64,000 nucleotides of DNA from CAVSCD01 sp963726335 (GCA_963726335.1 CAVSCD010000014.1:128304-192303), one strand, 5' to 3'. Positions 1 through 9,559 are shown, counted from the first letter of the stretch. Made by a program: numbers and translations. Notes: generated by a model not told the origin, from the letters alone.

Positions 1-928
1 TTCTGACCCAGTCCCATTCCCGGGCCAGGCCGTCTCTCAGGCCTGTCCGGGGCGAGTAGCCGAGGTCCCTCGCCGCCTTGGCGATGTCGGCAAACGTATC
101 CGGAACGTCTCCCTTTTGGCGGTCCTGGCGCTCGATCCGGAGGCGGCGGCCGCAGATGTCCTCGATCAGCGCCAGAAGGTCATTGAGGATCTCCCGGTGA
201 CCCCCTCCGACGTTGTAGACCTCACCCTCCCGCCCGTGCTCCATCGCCGACACGCAGGCCTCGGCGATGTCCGCGACGAACGTGAAATCACGGGTCTGAC
301 GGCCGTCGCCGTAGATCGTCAGGGGACGGTCCTCGGCCGCGGCCTTGAAGAATTTGTGGAAGGCCATATCGGGACGCTGCCCGGGGCCGTAGACCGTGAA
401 AAAGCGCAAGGAAACGGCCGGTACGCGGTGGTTCTTGAAATAGAGAAAGCAGAGCTGTTCGGCGGCCAGCTTGGTGACGCCGTAAGGCGACAGGGGATAG
501 AGGAGGCTGGTCTCGGTCATGGGGAGGGTCGGGGTCAGCCCGTAGACCGAAGACGACGAGGCATAGACGATACGGCCGAGCCGGCAGGCTTTGGCCGCCT
601 CGAGCAGCTTCTGCGTGGCGGCGATGTTGTCCTGGAGATAGACGGAAAAGCTCTCCCCCCAGCTCGCCCGGACTCCCGCTTGGGCGGCCAGATGGAAGAC
701 GGCGTCGACGCCTCCCAGCAGCTCGCGCAGGTCAAGCTCCAGAAGGTTCCGGCCGATGAAGGTGAAATTCCCGTCGGCCAGCTGGGGCTCGAGGTTGCGC
801 TCCTTCATCCAGCGGGGATAGTAATCGGTGAAGCAGTCGACTCCGGTGACTTCGTGGCCGTCCCGGAGCAGGCGGCGGCTCAGGTGGGATCCGATGAAAC
901 CCGCGGCGCCGGTCACGAGGCATTTCAT
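1..928 (-). CDS. NAD-dependent sugar epimerase/dehydratase (partial at window edge)
   Basis: An extended short-chain dehydrogenase acting on nucleotide sugars in the cytoplasm. The start ATG is at 928-926 and the reading frame stays open to base 1, so the last residues lie outside. The N-terminus reads MKCLVTGAAGFIGSHLSRRL, the GxxGxxG NAD-binding motif of the family. Further on are HLAAQAGVR, the ASSSSVYG serine region and a YGVTK catalytic Tyr-Lys, followed by LRFFTVYGPGQRPDMA. This combination is typical of UDP-glucuronate 4-epimerase and dTDP-glucose 4,6-dehydratase relatives; the substrate cannot be told from sequence alone. The start overlaps the stop of rpe by ATGA, so it is the last visible gene of the PASTA-rpe operon, translated by coupling. 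Confidence 0.88.
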   Translation of the reverse strand, partial: MKCLVTGAAGFIGSHLSRRLLRDGHEVTGVDCFTDYYPRWMKERNLEPQLADGNFTFIGRNLLELDLRELLGGVDAVFHLAAQAGVRASWGESFSVYLQDNIAATQKLLEAAKACRLGRIVYASSSSVYGLTPTLPMTETSLLYPLSPYGVTKLAAEQLCFLYFKNHRVPAVSLRFFTVYGPGQRPDMAFHKFFKAAAEDRPLTIYGDGRQTRDFTFVADIAEACVSAMEHGREGEVYNVGGGHREILNDLLALIEDICGRRLRIERQDRQKGDVPDTFADIAKAARDLGYSPRTGLRDGLAREWDWVR

Positions 929-1593
929 GGCCGCCCATGCCTCCGGAAGATCTCTTGGACTTGACGGATGGCGCCGGCCGGGTCGGCGCTCCCGAAGACG
1001 GCCGCGCCCATGACCAGGATCCCGGCGCCGTCGTCGATCAGGTCCGCCGCGTTCCCGAGGTTGATCCCGCCGTCGACTTCGATCGCGACTTCGAGATGGC
1101 GTTCGTCGATCAGCCGGCGGAGCTCGCCGATCTTGCGGCGCGTGGCGGGGATGAACGTCTGGCCCCCGAACCCGGGGTTGACGGACATCAGGAGCACAAA
1201 GTCAAGCTCCGGGAGGATCTCGCTCAGCTGCCGGACGGGAGTGGCGGGATTCAGGACGGCTCCCGCCTTCTTTCCCGAGGACTTGACCAGGCCGATATCG
1301 CGATGGAGGTGGACCGAGGCTTCCACGTGTACGGACACCCAGTCGGCGCCGGCGTCGAGGAACAGGGGGATGAAGTCCCCCGGCCGCTCGACCATCAGGT
1401 GGACGTCCAGCGGGAGCCGGGTGACTTTCCTGAGCGCAGCGACGGCCTGCGGCCCGAGGGTCAGGTTGGGCACGAAGTGCCCGTCCATAACGTCGACATG
1501 GATCAGGTCGGCGCCGGCCGCCTCGGCCATCTCCACCGCCTCGCCCATCCTGGCGAAGTCGGCGGACAGGATCGAAGGCGCCAGCATGGTCAT
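925..1593 (-). CDS. rpe: Ribulose-phosphate 3-epimerase
   Basis: Interconverts ribulose 5-phosphate and xylulose 5-phosphate in the pentose phosphate pathway. The 222-residue protein is the usual length for this TIM barrel. Family motifs are clear: LAPSILSADFARM at the N-terminus, the metal-binding HVDVMDGHFVPNLTLGP, LDVHLMVERP, the phosphate-side VNPGFGGQTFI and VDGGIN near the C-terminus. Start and stop overlap the neighbouring genes by four bases on each side, so it sits inside a translationally coupled operon with the PASTA protein upstream and the sugar epimerase downstream. Confidence 0.97.
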   Translation of the reverse strand: MTMLAPSILSADFARMGEAVEMAEAAGADLIHVDVMDGHFVPNLTLGPQAVAALRKVTRLPLDVHLMVERPGDFIPLFLDAGADWVSVHVEASVHLHRDIGLVKSSGKKAGAVLNPATPVRQLSEILPELDFVLLMSVNPGFGGQTFIPATRRKIGELRRLIDERHLEVAIEVDGGINLGNAADLIDDGAGILVMGAAVFGSADPAGAIRQVQEIFRRHGRP

Positions 1594-2309
1594 CGGCTGA
1601 CTTCCAGGGAGATGAGGCTCCTCTTGGAAACGCTGTATCCGGCCCGCGGGAACTGATTGATGACGATCCCGGGGTCGTATCCGGGATAATAGGAATACCG
1701 GATGTCAGCCACCCGGAAACCCAGCCCGTTGAGCCTGGCGATCGTGGCCGCGGCCGAGCGCGCAATCAGGTCGGGCATCACATATTTCGCTTCCAGGCCT
1801 CCCTGGCTGACCAGCAGGTCGACGGCCGAGTTCCTTCGGACCGCCGGCGAGCCGGGCTCCGGCTCCTGGGCGATGATGCGCCCCGCCGCATACCGGGGTG
1901 TATGGATGTGGGAAACCTGGCCTTTCTGGAGCCCGATCTCGGCGATGGACCTGACGGCGGCTTCGAGGCTGCGGCCGGCGAGCTGCGGGACCTCGATCAT
2001 TTCGCTGCCGCCGCTCAACACCACCTTGATACTCCTGTTGACCCGGACCCTCGAACCGGCCGGAGGGTCTTGGAGCATGATGCGGCCGAGCTCGAAGCGG
2101 TCGCTGAACTCGGTCCCGACTTCCCGCAGGGACAGCCTTTTGGCGGCGAGCTCGGCCCCGGCCTCGGTCATGGTTCTTCCGGCGAGGTCAGGCACGGAGA
2201 CGAAATCTCCCTTCTGGATGAACCGGGAGGCGAGGATGGCGCTCAGGAAGAAAACGGCGAAGCAAAGGAGCAGTATCTGGAGATAAAATAAAACCCGATT
2301 CCACGGCAT
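1590..2309 (-). CDS. Membrane-anchored protein with three PASTA domains
   Basis: A short N-terminal cytoplasmic tail is followed by one membrane segment (about residues 5-27, VLFYLQILLLCFAVFFLSAI) and then three consecutive PASTA repeats, each with the VPDLxGxxxxxA pattern (near FVSVPDLAGRTM, IEVPQLAGRSLEAA and YVMPDLIARSAA). PASTA units elsewhere bind peptidoglycan or muropeptides, often attached to Ser/Thr kinases or penicillin-binding proteins; here no kinase or transpeptidase domain is present. I chose the internal ATG at 2309 because GGTGAG lies six bases before it and the membrane segment follows directly; an upstream in-frame ATG at 2351 would add 14 residues. Its last codons overlap rpe, so it is likely the first gene of this operon. 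Confidence 0.82.
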   Translation of the reverse strand: MPWNRVLFYLQILLLCFAVFFLSAILASRFIQKGDFVSVPDLAGRTMTEAGAELAAKRLSLREVGTEFSDRFELGRIMLQDPPAGSRVRVNRSIKVVLSGGSEMIEVPQLAGRSLEAAVRSIAEIGLQKGQVSHIHTPRYAAGRIIAQEPEPGSPAVRRNSAVDLLVSQGGLEAKYVMPDLIARSAAATIARLNGLGFRVADIRYSYYPGYDPGIVINQFPRAGYSVSKRSLISLEVSR

Positions 2310-2524
2310 GCCTGACTCACCACGCTCATCGAAGATATCATAGAATATCAACGAAGTAAACTGGCCCAGCGTTTCACCCTGGCCTCAATGGCCGTGACAC
2401 GAATAGGGTTCTGTCAGGGCGCGTGCCTGTGCGTCCTTACGGATCGGCAGGTGCGGATGAGGATGCGCCCCTGTCCCCCGGCCCCCGGGCGAACTGATAG
2501 TCAATGTTTCTTTTAGAGGTTTCG

Positions 2525-2561
2525 CAGAATAGCGGCTCCGAGTCGCTCCGCCGCTATTCTG
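2525..2561. terminator. Strong inverted repeat in the 2.31-2.78 kb intergenic region
   Basis: A perfect 12-bp stem, CAGAATAGCGGC against GCCGCTATTCTG, encloses a 13-base loop. It lies between the divergent PASTA operon and the threonine aldolase gene, so it is not downstream of an obvious gene, and no U-tract follows. It may be a regulatory hairpin or the end of an undetected small RNA. The rest of this gap shows no convincing coding sequence. Confidence 0.4.
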
Positions 2562-2721
2562 ATGGTCGCTCCGGAGACTCCGCTTCCCGCCGGTCCCCCT
2601 CCGATACGGGGGGCTTCGGGGCGTCATCCCCATCCGCACCCGCCGAGGCCTTCCGTGCGCGGGGACAGGCGCCGCGCCGCCTTGAATTTGACAAGAAGAG
2701 ATGCCGTCCGTGGCCACCGTT

Positions 2722-2750
2722 TTGCCGCCGGGCGGGGTTTCCAATATAAT
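2722..2750 (+). promoter_or_regulatory. Sigma-70-type promoter of the threonine aldolase gene
   Basis: TTGCCG at 2722-2727 and a perfect TATAAT at 2745-2750 are separated by 17 bases. A strong ribosome binding site (AGGAGG) and the start ATG at 2781 follow at a normal distance. Confidence 0.65.
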
Positions 2751-2780
2751 GTCGCGCGCATTCCCTTAGGAGGAGGCACC

Positions 2781-3812
2781 ATGAGCGAGATTTCGGATTT
2801 TCGAAGCGACACGGTAACCCGGCCGACGCCTGAGATGCGGCGGGCCATGGCCGAGGCGGTCGTCGGAGACGACGTCCTGGGGGACGACCCGACCGTCATC
2901 AGGCTGGAGGCGATGGCGGCCGAGACCATGGGCAAGGCGGCCGGCTTGTTCATGCCCTCGGGGACGATGGGCAACTCGGTCGCGGTTAAGGTCTGGACCC
3001 GTGAGCTCGAGGAGGTCATCGTCGAGGCCAGGTCGCATATCTACAATATGGAATCGACGCACTTGACCTTTATCTCCAGGGTCACCCCGAGGCCCATCCC
3101 TTCGCGGCGTGGAGCCATGGACCCCGAAGAGGTCGAAAGGAACATCCGGACCCCGAACGTCCATTCGCCGCGGACCTCGCTCATCTGCCTGGAAAACACC
3201 CATAACAACTGGAGCGGTGCCGTCGTGCCGCTGGCCAATTTCCGCGCCCTCAGGGACGTCGCGGACAGGCACGGGTTGCGGATCCACCTCGACGGAGCCC
3301 GGCTGTTCAACGCCGCCGCGGCGTCAGGGGTTTCGGTCAAGGAATACGCCGGCCAGGCCGATTCGGTGATGTTCTGCCTTTCGAAGGGGCTCTCGGCGCC
3401 GGTGGGCTCAATGCTTGTCGGGCCCGGCGAATTCATCGACACCGCCCGCCGGGTCAGAAAAGCGCTGGGCGGAGGCATGAGGCAGGCGGGCGTCCTGGCG
3501 GCGCCTGGGATCATCGCCCTCGCCGTGATGACGAAGCGGCTGGCCGAAGATCACGGCCGGGCTAAAAGGCTGGCCGCCGGGATCGCCGGCCTGCCGGGCG
3601 TTTCACTCGACCCGGCGGCGGTCGAAACCAATATCCTGATCTTCGGTTTTTCGCACCCGCGGCTGAGCTCCGCCGCGCTCCTCGACGCGCTCGCCAAACG
3701 GCGGATCCTCGCGCTGGCGATTGCCGGCGGAGTCCGGCTCGTAACCCATAAGGATATCGACGACGAGGACGTTGACCGGGCCGCCGCCGCCTTCCGCGAG
3801 ATTCTGGATTAG
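2781..3812 (+). CDS. ltaE: Low-specificity L-threonine aldolase
   Basis: A PLP enzyme that cleaves L-threonine or L-allo-threonine to glycine and acetaldehyde in the cytoplasm. The 343-residue product begins MSEISDFRSDTVTRPTPEMR, the family's N-terminus, with an AGGAGG site just before the ATG; the open frame further upstream is not part of the gene. Family features include GDDVLGDDPTV, LENTHNNWSGAVVP, HLDGARLFNAA and the PLP-lysine region FCLSKGLSAPVGS, then the arginine-containing RKALGGGMRQAG. It has its own promoter and ends tail-to-tail with the Fe-S oxidoreductase gene, the two stops overlapping by four bases. Confidence 0.95.
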   Translation: MSEISDFRSDTVTRPTPEMRRAMAEAVVGDDVLGDDPTVIRLEAMAAETMGKAAGLFMPSGTMGNSVAVKVWTRELEEVIVEARSHIYNMESTHLTFISRVTPRPIPSRRGAMDPEEVERNIRTPNVHSPRTSLICLENTHNNWSGAVVPLANFRALRDVADRHGLRIHLDGARLFNAAAASGVSVKEYAGQADSVMFCLSKGLSAPVGSMLVGPGEFIDTARRVRKALGGGMRQAGVLAAPGIIALAVMTKRLAEDHGRAKRLAAGIAGLPGVSLDPAAVETNILIFGFSHPRLSSAALLDALAKRRILALAIAGGVRLVTHKDIDDEDVDRAAAAFREILD

Positions 3813-5827
3813 CTCTCCAGGGATCCGGCGACGAGCTGGGCGATATCCCTGACCTGAATGTCGGGCCGTTCCTTGTCCTTGAGCCCGTCTTGGAGCATGC
3901 TCAGGCAGAACGGGCAGGCCGTCGCGGCCGTTGCCGCCCCGGAACGGATGATTTCCTCGGTCCGCAGGTGATTGATCCGCCGGCCGAGCTTCTCCTCGGT
4001 CCACATCATCCCGCCGCCCGCGCCGCAGCAGAAGCTGTGCTCACGGTTGTTTTCGAGCTCGGCGGGCGCCGCCTCGCCCAATCGCGACAGGATCTCCCGC
4101 GGTTCCTTGAGGATCCCGTTGTGCCGGCCAAGGTAGCACGGATCGTGATAAGCCACGCGGCCGTCAACGCCGGTTTTGAGCGTCAGCTTTCCCCGCCGCA
4201 GGAGGTCGTGGATCCAACGGACGTGGGGTATGATCTCGATCCGGGACAGGCGTTCCCTGTCTTCCGCGGAGAAGGCCGCGAGGAGGGGCAAGAGCTGGCG
4301 ATATTCGTTCTCCAATGTGTTGTAGCCGTGGGGACAGAAGGAGATGATCTTCTTCACGTCATATTTGAGAAACAGCCCCAGATTCTCTTCCGCCAGCGTT
4401 TGGAAGAGGTACTCCTGGCCGAGCCGGCGGGCCGAATCGCCGCAGCATTTCTCTTCGGTCCCCAGGATCCCGAAGTCCTGACCGGCCGTCTTCAGCAGCG
4501 TCACCATGGCCCGGGCGACCTGGATGCCCTGCTCGTCGTAGGAGCCGGCGCAGCCCACCCAGAGGAGGACCTCGGCGCTCCTTTTTTGGGCCATGACCGG
4601 AACGTCGAGCCCGGCGGCCCAGTCGGCCCGCTTGGCGAACCCCAGGCCCCAAGGGTTGGAGTTCGTTTCCAGGTTCCGGAAGAAGGCGTTGAGCTCCTGG
4701 GGGAACCGGCCTTGCATCAGGACTTCGCTGCGGCGCACGCCCACGATCTTGCGGATATGCTCGATCTCGACGGGGCAGACGTGCTGGCAGGCGCCGCAGG
4801 TGGTGCAGGTCCAGATCTCTCCTTCCGTGTACGTCTCGGGGAATAAAGGGGGAAGGTCGTCCCTCCGGCGCGCCAGGAGGTTCCGTCGGTCCGCGAGCAG
4901 CCGCTTCTCCAGGTTCACGAGGATCATCTTGGGCGAAAGCGGCTTGCCGCTTGTCGAGGCGGGACAGGCGTCCTGGCAGCGGCCGCACTCCATGCAGGCG
5001 AAGGCGTCGAGGTTGTCTTTCCAGGTAAAGTCGGCCGACTTCTCGATCCCGAAGACCTCGGCTTTCTCGATCTCGACCGGAGGCAGCCGGCGGCTCGAAC
5101 CCGGGCTCCGGAAAAATACGTTGACCGGGCCCGTGAACATGTGAAAATACTTCGAGTAGGGCACGTAGGCGATGAAGGCGTAGACGAGCAGGATGTGGAG
5201 CCACCAGGAAGCGCGGAATTGCGCCTCCACGGCCGCCTGCGGCAGGCCCGGTATCGCCAGGAGGTCCGCCAGGTATCTTCCCAGGAACGACAGGCGCGCC
5301 GCTTCCGGGTGAAGGACGACCGAGAACACCTCGAAGTACACATAGCTCAGGGTCACCGCGACCAGAAAGCCATAGATCGCCGCGGAATCCCAGGGCGTCG
5401 TCTGATAGGCCCTGGGCCTGACGATGAAGCGCCTGACGGCGAAGAACGCGACCCCGATGAGAACGGCGACGGCCATGGCGTCGACAAGGAAAGAGAAGAA
5501 CAGGCCGAACCCCGTCCGGCCGAAGAGGTAGAAACCGTCGAAGAAGCCTTCCAGCGTGTGGCTGACCGTCATGGTGTCGAAGGTGAGCGCGCTGTAAAAG
5601 ATGAAGACGTGCATCAGCCCGGTGAACCGGCGCTCATCCTTGAGCGTGCACCTTTGGAGAAACACCTTGGTCAGGGTGTCGGCCAGGCGCCCGCCGGCGC
5701 CCTCTCCCCGGCGCTCGGGACGGCCCTGCCGCACGAGCCGGTACCGGAGATAAGCGGGACGGAAGAAGGCGAACATCGTTGCCAGGATGATCAGTGCCAA
5801 GACCGCTTTTTCCCACGCCCAGAGCAT
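3809..5827 (-). CDS. Membrane Fe-S oxidoreductase, HdrD/DsrK-like with cytochrome-like membrane domain
   Basis: A 672-residue fusion. The first third has several hydrophobic helices resembling the nitrate reductase gamma/DsrM-type membrane subunit, with histidines that could bind haem. Then come two 4Fe-4S motifs, CMECGRCQDACP and CTTCGACQHVCP, and two CCG cysteine-rich domains seen in heterodisulfide reductase (near CCGDSARRLGQ and FCCGAGGGMMW, with HDPCYLGRHNG between). This architecture is widespread in anaerobes and is usually assigned to electron transfer between a membrane quinone pool and a cytoplasmic partner; the true substrate is unknown. It starts just upstream of an outer-membrane protein gene on the same strand but shares no obvious function with it. 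Confidence 0.85.
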   Translation of the reverse strand: MLWAWEKAVLALIILATMFAFFRPAYLRYRLVRQGRPERRGEGAGGRLADTLTKVFLQRCTLKDERRFTGLMHVFIFYSALTFDTMTVSHTLEGFFDGFYLFGRTGFGLFFSFLVDAMAVAVLIGVAFFAVRRFIVRPRAYQTTPWDSAAIYGFLVAVTLSYVYFEVFSVVLHPEAARLSFLGRYLADLLAIPGLPQAAVEAQFRASWWLHILLVYAFIAYVPYSKYFHMFTGPVNVFFRSPGSSRRLPPVEIEKAEVFGIEKSADFTWKDNLDAFACMECGRCQDACPASTSGKPLSPKMILVNLEKRLLADRRNLLARRRDDLPPLFPETYTEGEIWTCTTCGACQHVCPVEIEHIRKIVGVRRSEVLMQGRFPQELNAFFRNLETNSNPWGLGFAKRADWAAGLDVPVMAQKRSAEVLLWVGCAGSYDEQGIQVARAMVTLLKTAGQDFGILGTEEKCCGDSARRLGQEYLFQTLAEENLGLFLKYDVKKIISFCPHGYNTLENEYRQLLPLLAAFSAEDRERLSRIEIIPHVRWIHDLLRRGKLTLKTGVDGRVAYHDPCYLGRHNGILKEPREILSRLGEAAPAELENNREHSFCCGAGGGMMWTEEKLGRRINHLRTEEIIRSGAATAATACPFCLSMLQDGLKDKERPDIQVRDIAQLVAGSLES

Positions 5828-5839
5828 CGGACCTCCTTG

Positions 5840-6670
5840 TCAGAAGGGGACCGCGATTCCCCACATGAGTTTAGTGAACGTCTGTTTCCCGCCCGCCGGG
5901 TCCGTCCCCCAGTCCTGCCAGATGCGCCCGCCCACCGTCGCCTCGAGCCAGTCCGTCAGCCGGAAGCGCAGGATGACATCGGCCATCCAGGCCTGGGCGA
6001 GGTCGAAGACCGCGCTCGATTGGATCAGGCCCTGAAAGCTCAGCGACACCGCAGGGCTGAACCGCGCGCCCACCCGCAGCCCGGATTCCTGCTTGAGCTC
6101 GTCTCCGCTGAGATCGAGACGCGTCGGCTGGTTCGTGTGATGAAAGAACCTGAAAAAGGGCTCGAGGCAGAAGACTCCCGCCGTGAACGGCGCGCCGACG
6201 CCGATGTAATTGCGGTTGGTGGTGAACGGCTTTCCATCGAGCTCGCTCGCGTGGTCGGCGTCGTGGTCGGAATCGTGGCCGAGGATCAGGACCAGATTCC
6301 GGGCGAGCAGCTGCCGGAGCGAGAAATGCCAGTCGAATTTAGTGAATTCTCCGCCCAGGTTGTGGCTCACGAGCTGGGCGAGGAGCCTTGTCGTCGGGGT
6401 GATCAGGACGAAGTCCTGGAAGCCCAGCGTCCACCGGTCCACGGGGCCGCTGAGGTCGTTGTAGCTCGGAAAGTCCGAGGGTGCCAGGATGTTGCTGAAG
6501 ATCTCGCCCCGGAGCGTCAGGCGGCCGGTCCGGCTGATCGCGTCTTTGTTGTCGAACTGGCGGTGGATGAAGATTTCGGACCCGGTCAGGCGGGCGGCGA
6601 GAGCGAACAGGAGGATGGCCGCGATGCGGAATACCCTGCCGACCGTCCGACTCGTCTTTCTAGAATTCAT
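5840..6670 (-). CDS. Predicted outer-membrane beta-barrel protein
   Basis: A 276-residue protein with a basic start and hydrophobic signal segment (residues about 11-28, VFRIAAILLFALAARLTG). The rest is amphipathic beta-strand-like sequence with many aromatic residues, ending in an aromatic residue (WGIAVPF), the usual C-terminal signature for BAM-assembled barrels. I do not recognise a named family; length and strand pattern suggest a 10-12-strand barrel. The gene start overlaps the end of the TonB-dependent receptor gene upstream by 11 bases, so the two are probably co-transcribed and may act together at the outer membrane. Confidence 0.6.
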   Translation of the reverse strand: MNSRKTSRTVGRVFRIAAILLFALAARLTGSEIFIHRQFDNKDAISRTGRLTLRGEIFSNILAPSDFPSYNDLSGPVDRWTLGFQDFVLITPTTRLLAQLVSHNLGGEFTKFDWHFSLRQLLARNLVLILGHDSDHDADHASELDGKPFTTNRNYIGVGAPFTAGVFCLEPFFRFFHHTNQPTRLDLSGDELKQESGLRVGARFSPAVSLSFQGLIQSSAVFDLAQAWMADVILRFRLTDWLEATVGGRIWQDWGTDPAGGKQTFTKLMWGIAVPF

Positions 6671-9443
6671 AGGCCAAGCCGATGCGGAAGACGCGGGGCG
6701 ACTGCACCTCGGTGGCGTACCGGAGCACGAACTCCGGGCCGGTCCACTCGCTTTCCTCGGTCGCGTTCGCCCAGTCGAAGATATTATAGCCTTCGATGAA
6801 GATCCGTGCGAGCCCGGCGCCCAGGGCGACGGATTTCTCCAGTCGGAGGTCGACGGTCATATTGAACTCGTAGCGGGCCTGGCCGCGATAAGCCGCCTGG
6901 ATGAAGAAGGGCCCCTGGTTGAACCCGGAGACGATGATCTTCCTGGCGAACGGCTGGCCGTCATAGTACTTGATGAGCGTCGACAGCCGGAGACCGCCGG
7001 GCGCGGCGAAGCTCCACCCCAGGCGGGCCGTGTAGGCCCTGTCGAAACGCAGCCGGCCGCGGGCCTCGATGGCGGCGTTCGGGTTGTCGTCGAGCGCGCC
7101 GACGACGCCGTCGTCGTTTTCCCGCTCGCCGTTGCCGGGGCTGGTCGTGCCGAGAGCCTCGGTCGCCGTCCCGGAAAAAAACAAGACCGTCCGGCCGCTG
7201 AATTTCTTGACGAGCGTGAGGTCGAGGCCGCGGTACCGGGACGCGCGGCCGTCCGCGTCCGGGTTCGTCAGGAGGAAGGCATCCCGGCCGAGCGTGGCTG
7301 GCCTCTGGTCGTAGACCACGAAGCTCAAGTCATCGTGGTCGCCGGGGATGAAATTATCCCCCGGGTCGGTGATCGTGACGGGATCATAAGAGGATCCGGG
7401 CGGGACGCCGATATTGAGTGTTTCCACGAGGTGCTTCGTCTCGCGGTAGTAGCCGGCCAGGCTGAGGTAAAGGCCGCCGCGATAGACCTTCGAGACGCTC
7501 ACGCAGTACTCATCGGTCAGCGGGCGCTGGATGTCGGGATCGATCGAGGAGAAGTACGGCCCCTCGCGCCGCACGAGCGTTCCTTGTTCGGCGGCCTCGA
7601 ACCGGCCGTCGCCGTTGGCGTCGCTCCAGGAGTAGGCGAGCCCGCCCAGGGCCCCGGGATTCCCGTGGTCGAGATATGACAGGGGGAGCTCGAAGAAGTA
7701 GCGCGCCGCCGAAACCCCGAGCACCATCGACCCGTCCCGGCGCAGGGGCAGCGAAAAGGCGACGCGGGGCGAAAGGTTGGTCCATCTGACTTCGTCCGAC
7801 CCGTCCCCGGGCACCCAGCCCTTGGTCATTACGGCGTGAACCCCGACCTCGAGGGAGGCCAGGTTCGCGAAGATCAGCCTGTCGCTGGCGAAGGCATGGA
7901 TGTCGAGCGCCCGCGCCCGACGGTTGAGCGGCGTGTTGTAGCGGACGATCTCGAAGGGGATGTCGTCCCAGTAACGAAGGTGAAGGTTGTCGAAGATATC
8001 GTCCTCCGATGATGACGAGGCATAGCGCAATGACGTCCCGTATTCGAGGTGATGACGGATGTTCCCGGAGCTCCGGAGCGCGGCCGTCCCGTGTCCAAAA
8101 GCGCTCAGCGTCGTCCGGTCGTCGGAGCCGGCGGCCGCCGCCGCGCCGGCCGGGATCTTTTTGAAGACCTCCTCGCTGTGCGGCGCGCTCACGCCGTCCT
8201 GGAATCCCGAGCGGAGACCGCCGCGGTCGAACGAGGCGCCGAGCTCGAGAGCGTGTCCCGGACTGAACCGCGTCCTGAACAGGAGCTGGGCGACATTGAA
8301 GGTGTTCTTGTTATTGACGGTCGATTCCACGGGCACGTTCCGGCCCGCGCCGTAGGTCGGCTGCCGGACGTTTTGTCCGGTCCAAAGGAACTGGAGCGAG
8401 CCCCGGGGCAAAAGATAGGTGAGGTTGACGAGCCCCGACGAGACCTCTCCCTTGTCGTCAGAAGCGAACTCGGCGACATCGCGCGACACGTCAAGCCGGC
8501 TGACGGAAGCGAACAGGAGAAGCTTGCCGGGCACGAGGGGGCCCGAGACCCGGCCGGCGGCGTTCGACAGCGTATTGAGATGCGTCCTCTCCGTGAGGTC
8601 TTCCGCAACCAGGCGCTCCGGGACGCGGCCTGTCGTCAGCCCGGAGGGGGTGAAGGAGAGCGTCGCGGCGCCGTGCCATTCAGCCGTTCCCTGTTTGGGG
8701 ACGATGTTGAAGGCGCCGCCCGGCGAGAGGTTCCGGATGGAGTGCCGTCCGTCGGCGTGCGCCGTGTAGGCCAGGCTGTTGAGGTCCGGGTAGAACATCG
8801 GCGTTCCGGAGGCGTAGGGGTCCGTGACATCGAGACCGTTCAGAAGGTAAGCGCTCTGCGCCCAGGAGCCGCCGCCGCGCGAGCTCCAGAGCGCCGGCAC
8901 GTCGGCCCAGACGCCGCCGACATCGATCCTGTTGGTCGTCGCGGACAGGTCCTGGTTCTCCAGGAGCGACCAGAGGTTGTCCCCCGAGGGCAGGGACCGG
9001 ACCTGGAGCTCGTTGATGATGGTCCGCCCGATCGAGGGGGAGAGGTCGATAAATTCGGCGCGGGCGCCCTGCGGCCCGCCGTCCCGCGGCAGCTCGAGGC
9101 GAACATAAAACGCGGCGCCGGGCTCGAAGACCAGACCCTCGCGCTCATGGACGGTCCTGCCGCCGCTCTCCACGGTGAGAGCGTACCGACCCGGCGGGAT
9201 GCCGACCAGGTCGAATGTCCCCTCGACGCCGGAGACCGCGTTCAAGCTGAACAGGGCGTCAGACGAGCGGATCGTCAGGCGCGCCCCGGCGACGGGTTCA
9301 CCGGCGGCATCCCGGATGCGCCCCGACAGGTTCGCTCCGTCCCCGGCGGCCAGCCCGAAGGACGGAATAAGATAAAGGATGATTAAGAAGAGGGAACCCG
9401 CCGACGCCGTCTTGTCGGCGGCCGCGGATCTATTCAGTGCCAA
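6660..9443 (-). CDS. TonB-dependent receptor with carboxypeptidase-regulatory-like domain
   Basis: A 927-residue outer-membrane protein. It begins at a TTG codon preceded by a purine-rich site, has a signal peptide (near SLFLIILYLIPSFGLAAG), then a CarboxypepD_reg beta-sandwich (LSGRIRDAAGEPVAGARLTI, about residues 38-115). A plug region follows (about 140-260), then a long barrel ending with IGLAYEF. The architecture is that of the OmpA-like/Oar TonB-dependent transporters that take up peptides, glycans or metal chelates; the ligand is unknown. It faces lpdA divergently across about 116 bases and is followed by a smaller barrel protein. Confidence 0.87.
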   Translation of the reverse strand: MALNRSAAADKTASAGSLFLIILYLIPSFGLAAGDGANLSGRIRDAAGEPVAGARLTIRSSDALFSLNAVSGVEGTFDLVGIPPGRYALTVESGGRTVHEREGLVFEPGAAFYVRLELPRDGGPQGARAEFIDLSPSIGRTIINELQVRSLPSGDNLWSLLENQDLSATTNRIDVGGVWADVPALWSSRGGGSWAQSAYLLNGLDVTDPYASGTPMFYPDLNSLAYTAHADGRHSIRNLSPGGAFNIVPKQGTAEWHGAATLSFTPSGLTTGRVPERLVAEDLTERTHLNTLSNAAGRVSGPLVPGKLLLFASVSRLDVSRDVAEFASDDKGEVSSGLVNLTYLLPRGSLQFLWTGQNVRQPTYGAGRNVPVESTVNNKNTFNVAQLLFRTRFSPGHALELGASFDRGGLRSGFQDGVSAPHSEEVFKKIPAGAAAAAGSDDRTTLSAFGHGTAALRSSGNIRHHLEYGTSLRYASSSSEDDIFDNLHLRYWDDIPFEIVRYNTPLNRRARALDIHAFASDRLIFANLASLEVGVHAVMTKGWVPGDGSDEVRWTNLSPRVAFSLPLRRDGSMVLGVSAARYFFELPLSYLDHGNPGALGGLAYSWSDANGDGRFEAAEQGTLVRREGPYFSSIDPDIQRPLTDEYCVSVSKVYRGGLYLSLAGYYRETKHLVETLNIGVPPGSSYDPVTITDPGDNFIPGDHDDLSFVVYDQRPATLGRDAFLLTNPDADGRASRYRGLDLTLVKKFSGRTVLFFSGTATEALGTTSPGNGERENDDGVVGALDDNPNAAIEARGRLRFDRAYTARLGWSFAAPGGLRLSTLIKYYDGQPFARKIIVSGFNQGPFFIQAAYRGQARYEFNMTVDLRLEKSVALGAGLARIFIEGYNIFDWANATEESEWTGPEFVLRYATEVQSPRVFRIGLAYEF

Positions 9444-9509
9444 AATCTTCTACCTTTCAAGTCGTCATATCATTCTCAATTTGTCCGCCGACTGTCAAGG
9501 TCGCGGTTT

Positions 9510-9538
9510 TTGAATTCGCCGCGGAATGCTTTTATAAT
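9510..9538 (+). promoter_or_regulatory. Sigma-70-type promoter of the dihydrolipoamide dehydrogenase gene
   Basis: TTGAAT at 9510-9515 and a perfect TATAAT at 9533-9538 are separated by 17 bases. The start ATG lies 21 bases downstream of the -10 box, after GAGGAGG. Confidence 0.68.
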
Positions 9539-9559
9539 GTCCCGCGTAGAGGAGGTGCT

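Noticed and set aside
2385..2520. SRP RNA or another structured RNA upstream of ltaE
   Set aside because: GC-rich with small pairings, but the conserved SRP helix-8 sequence is not present and no family fits.
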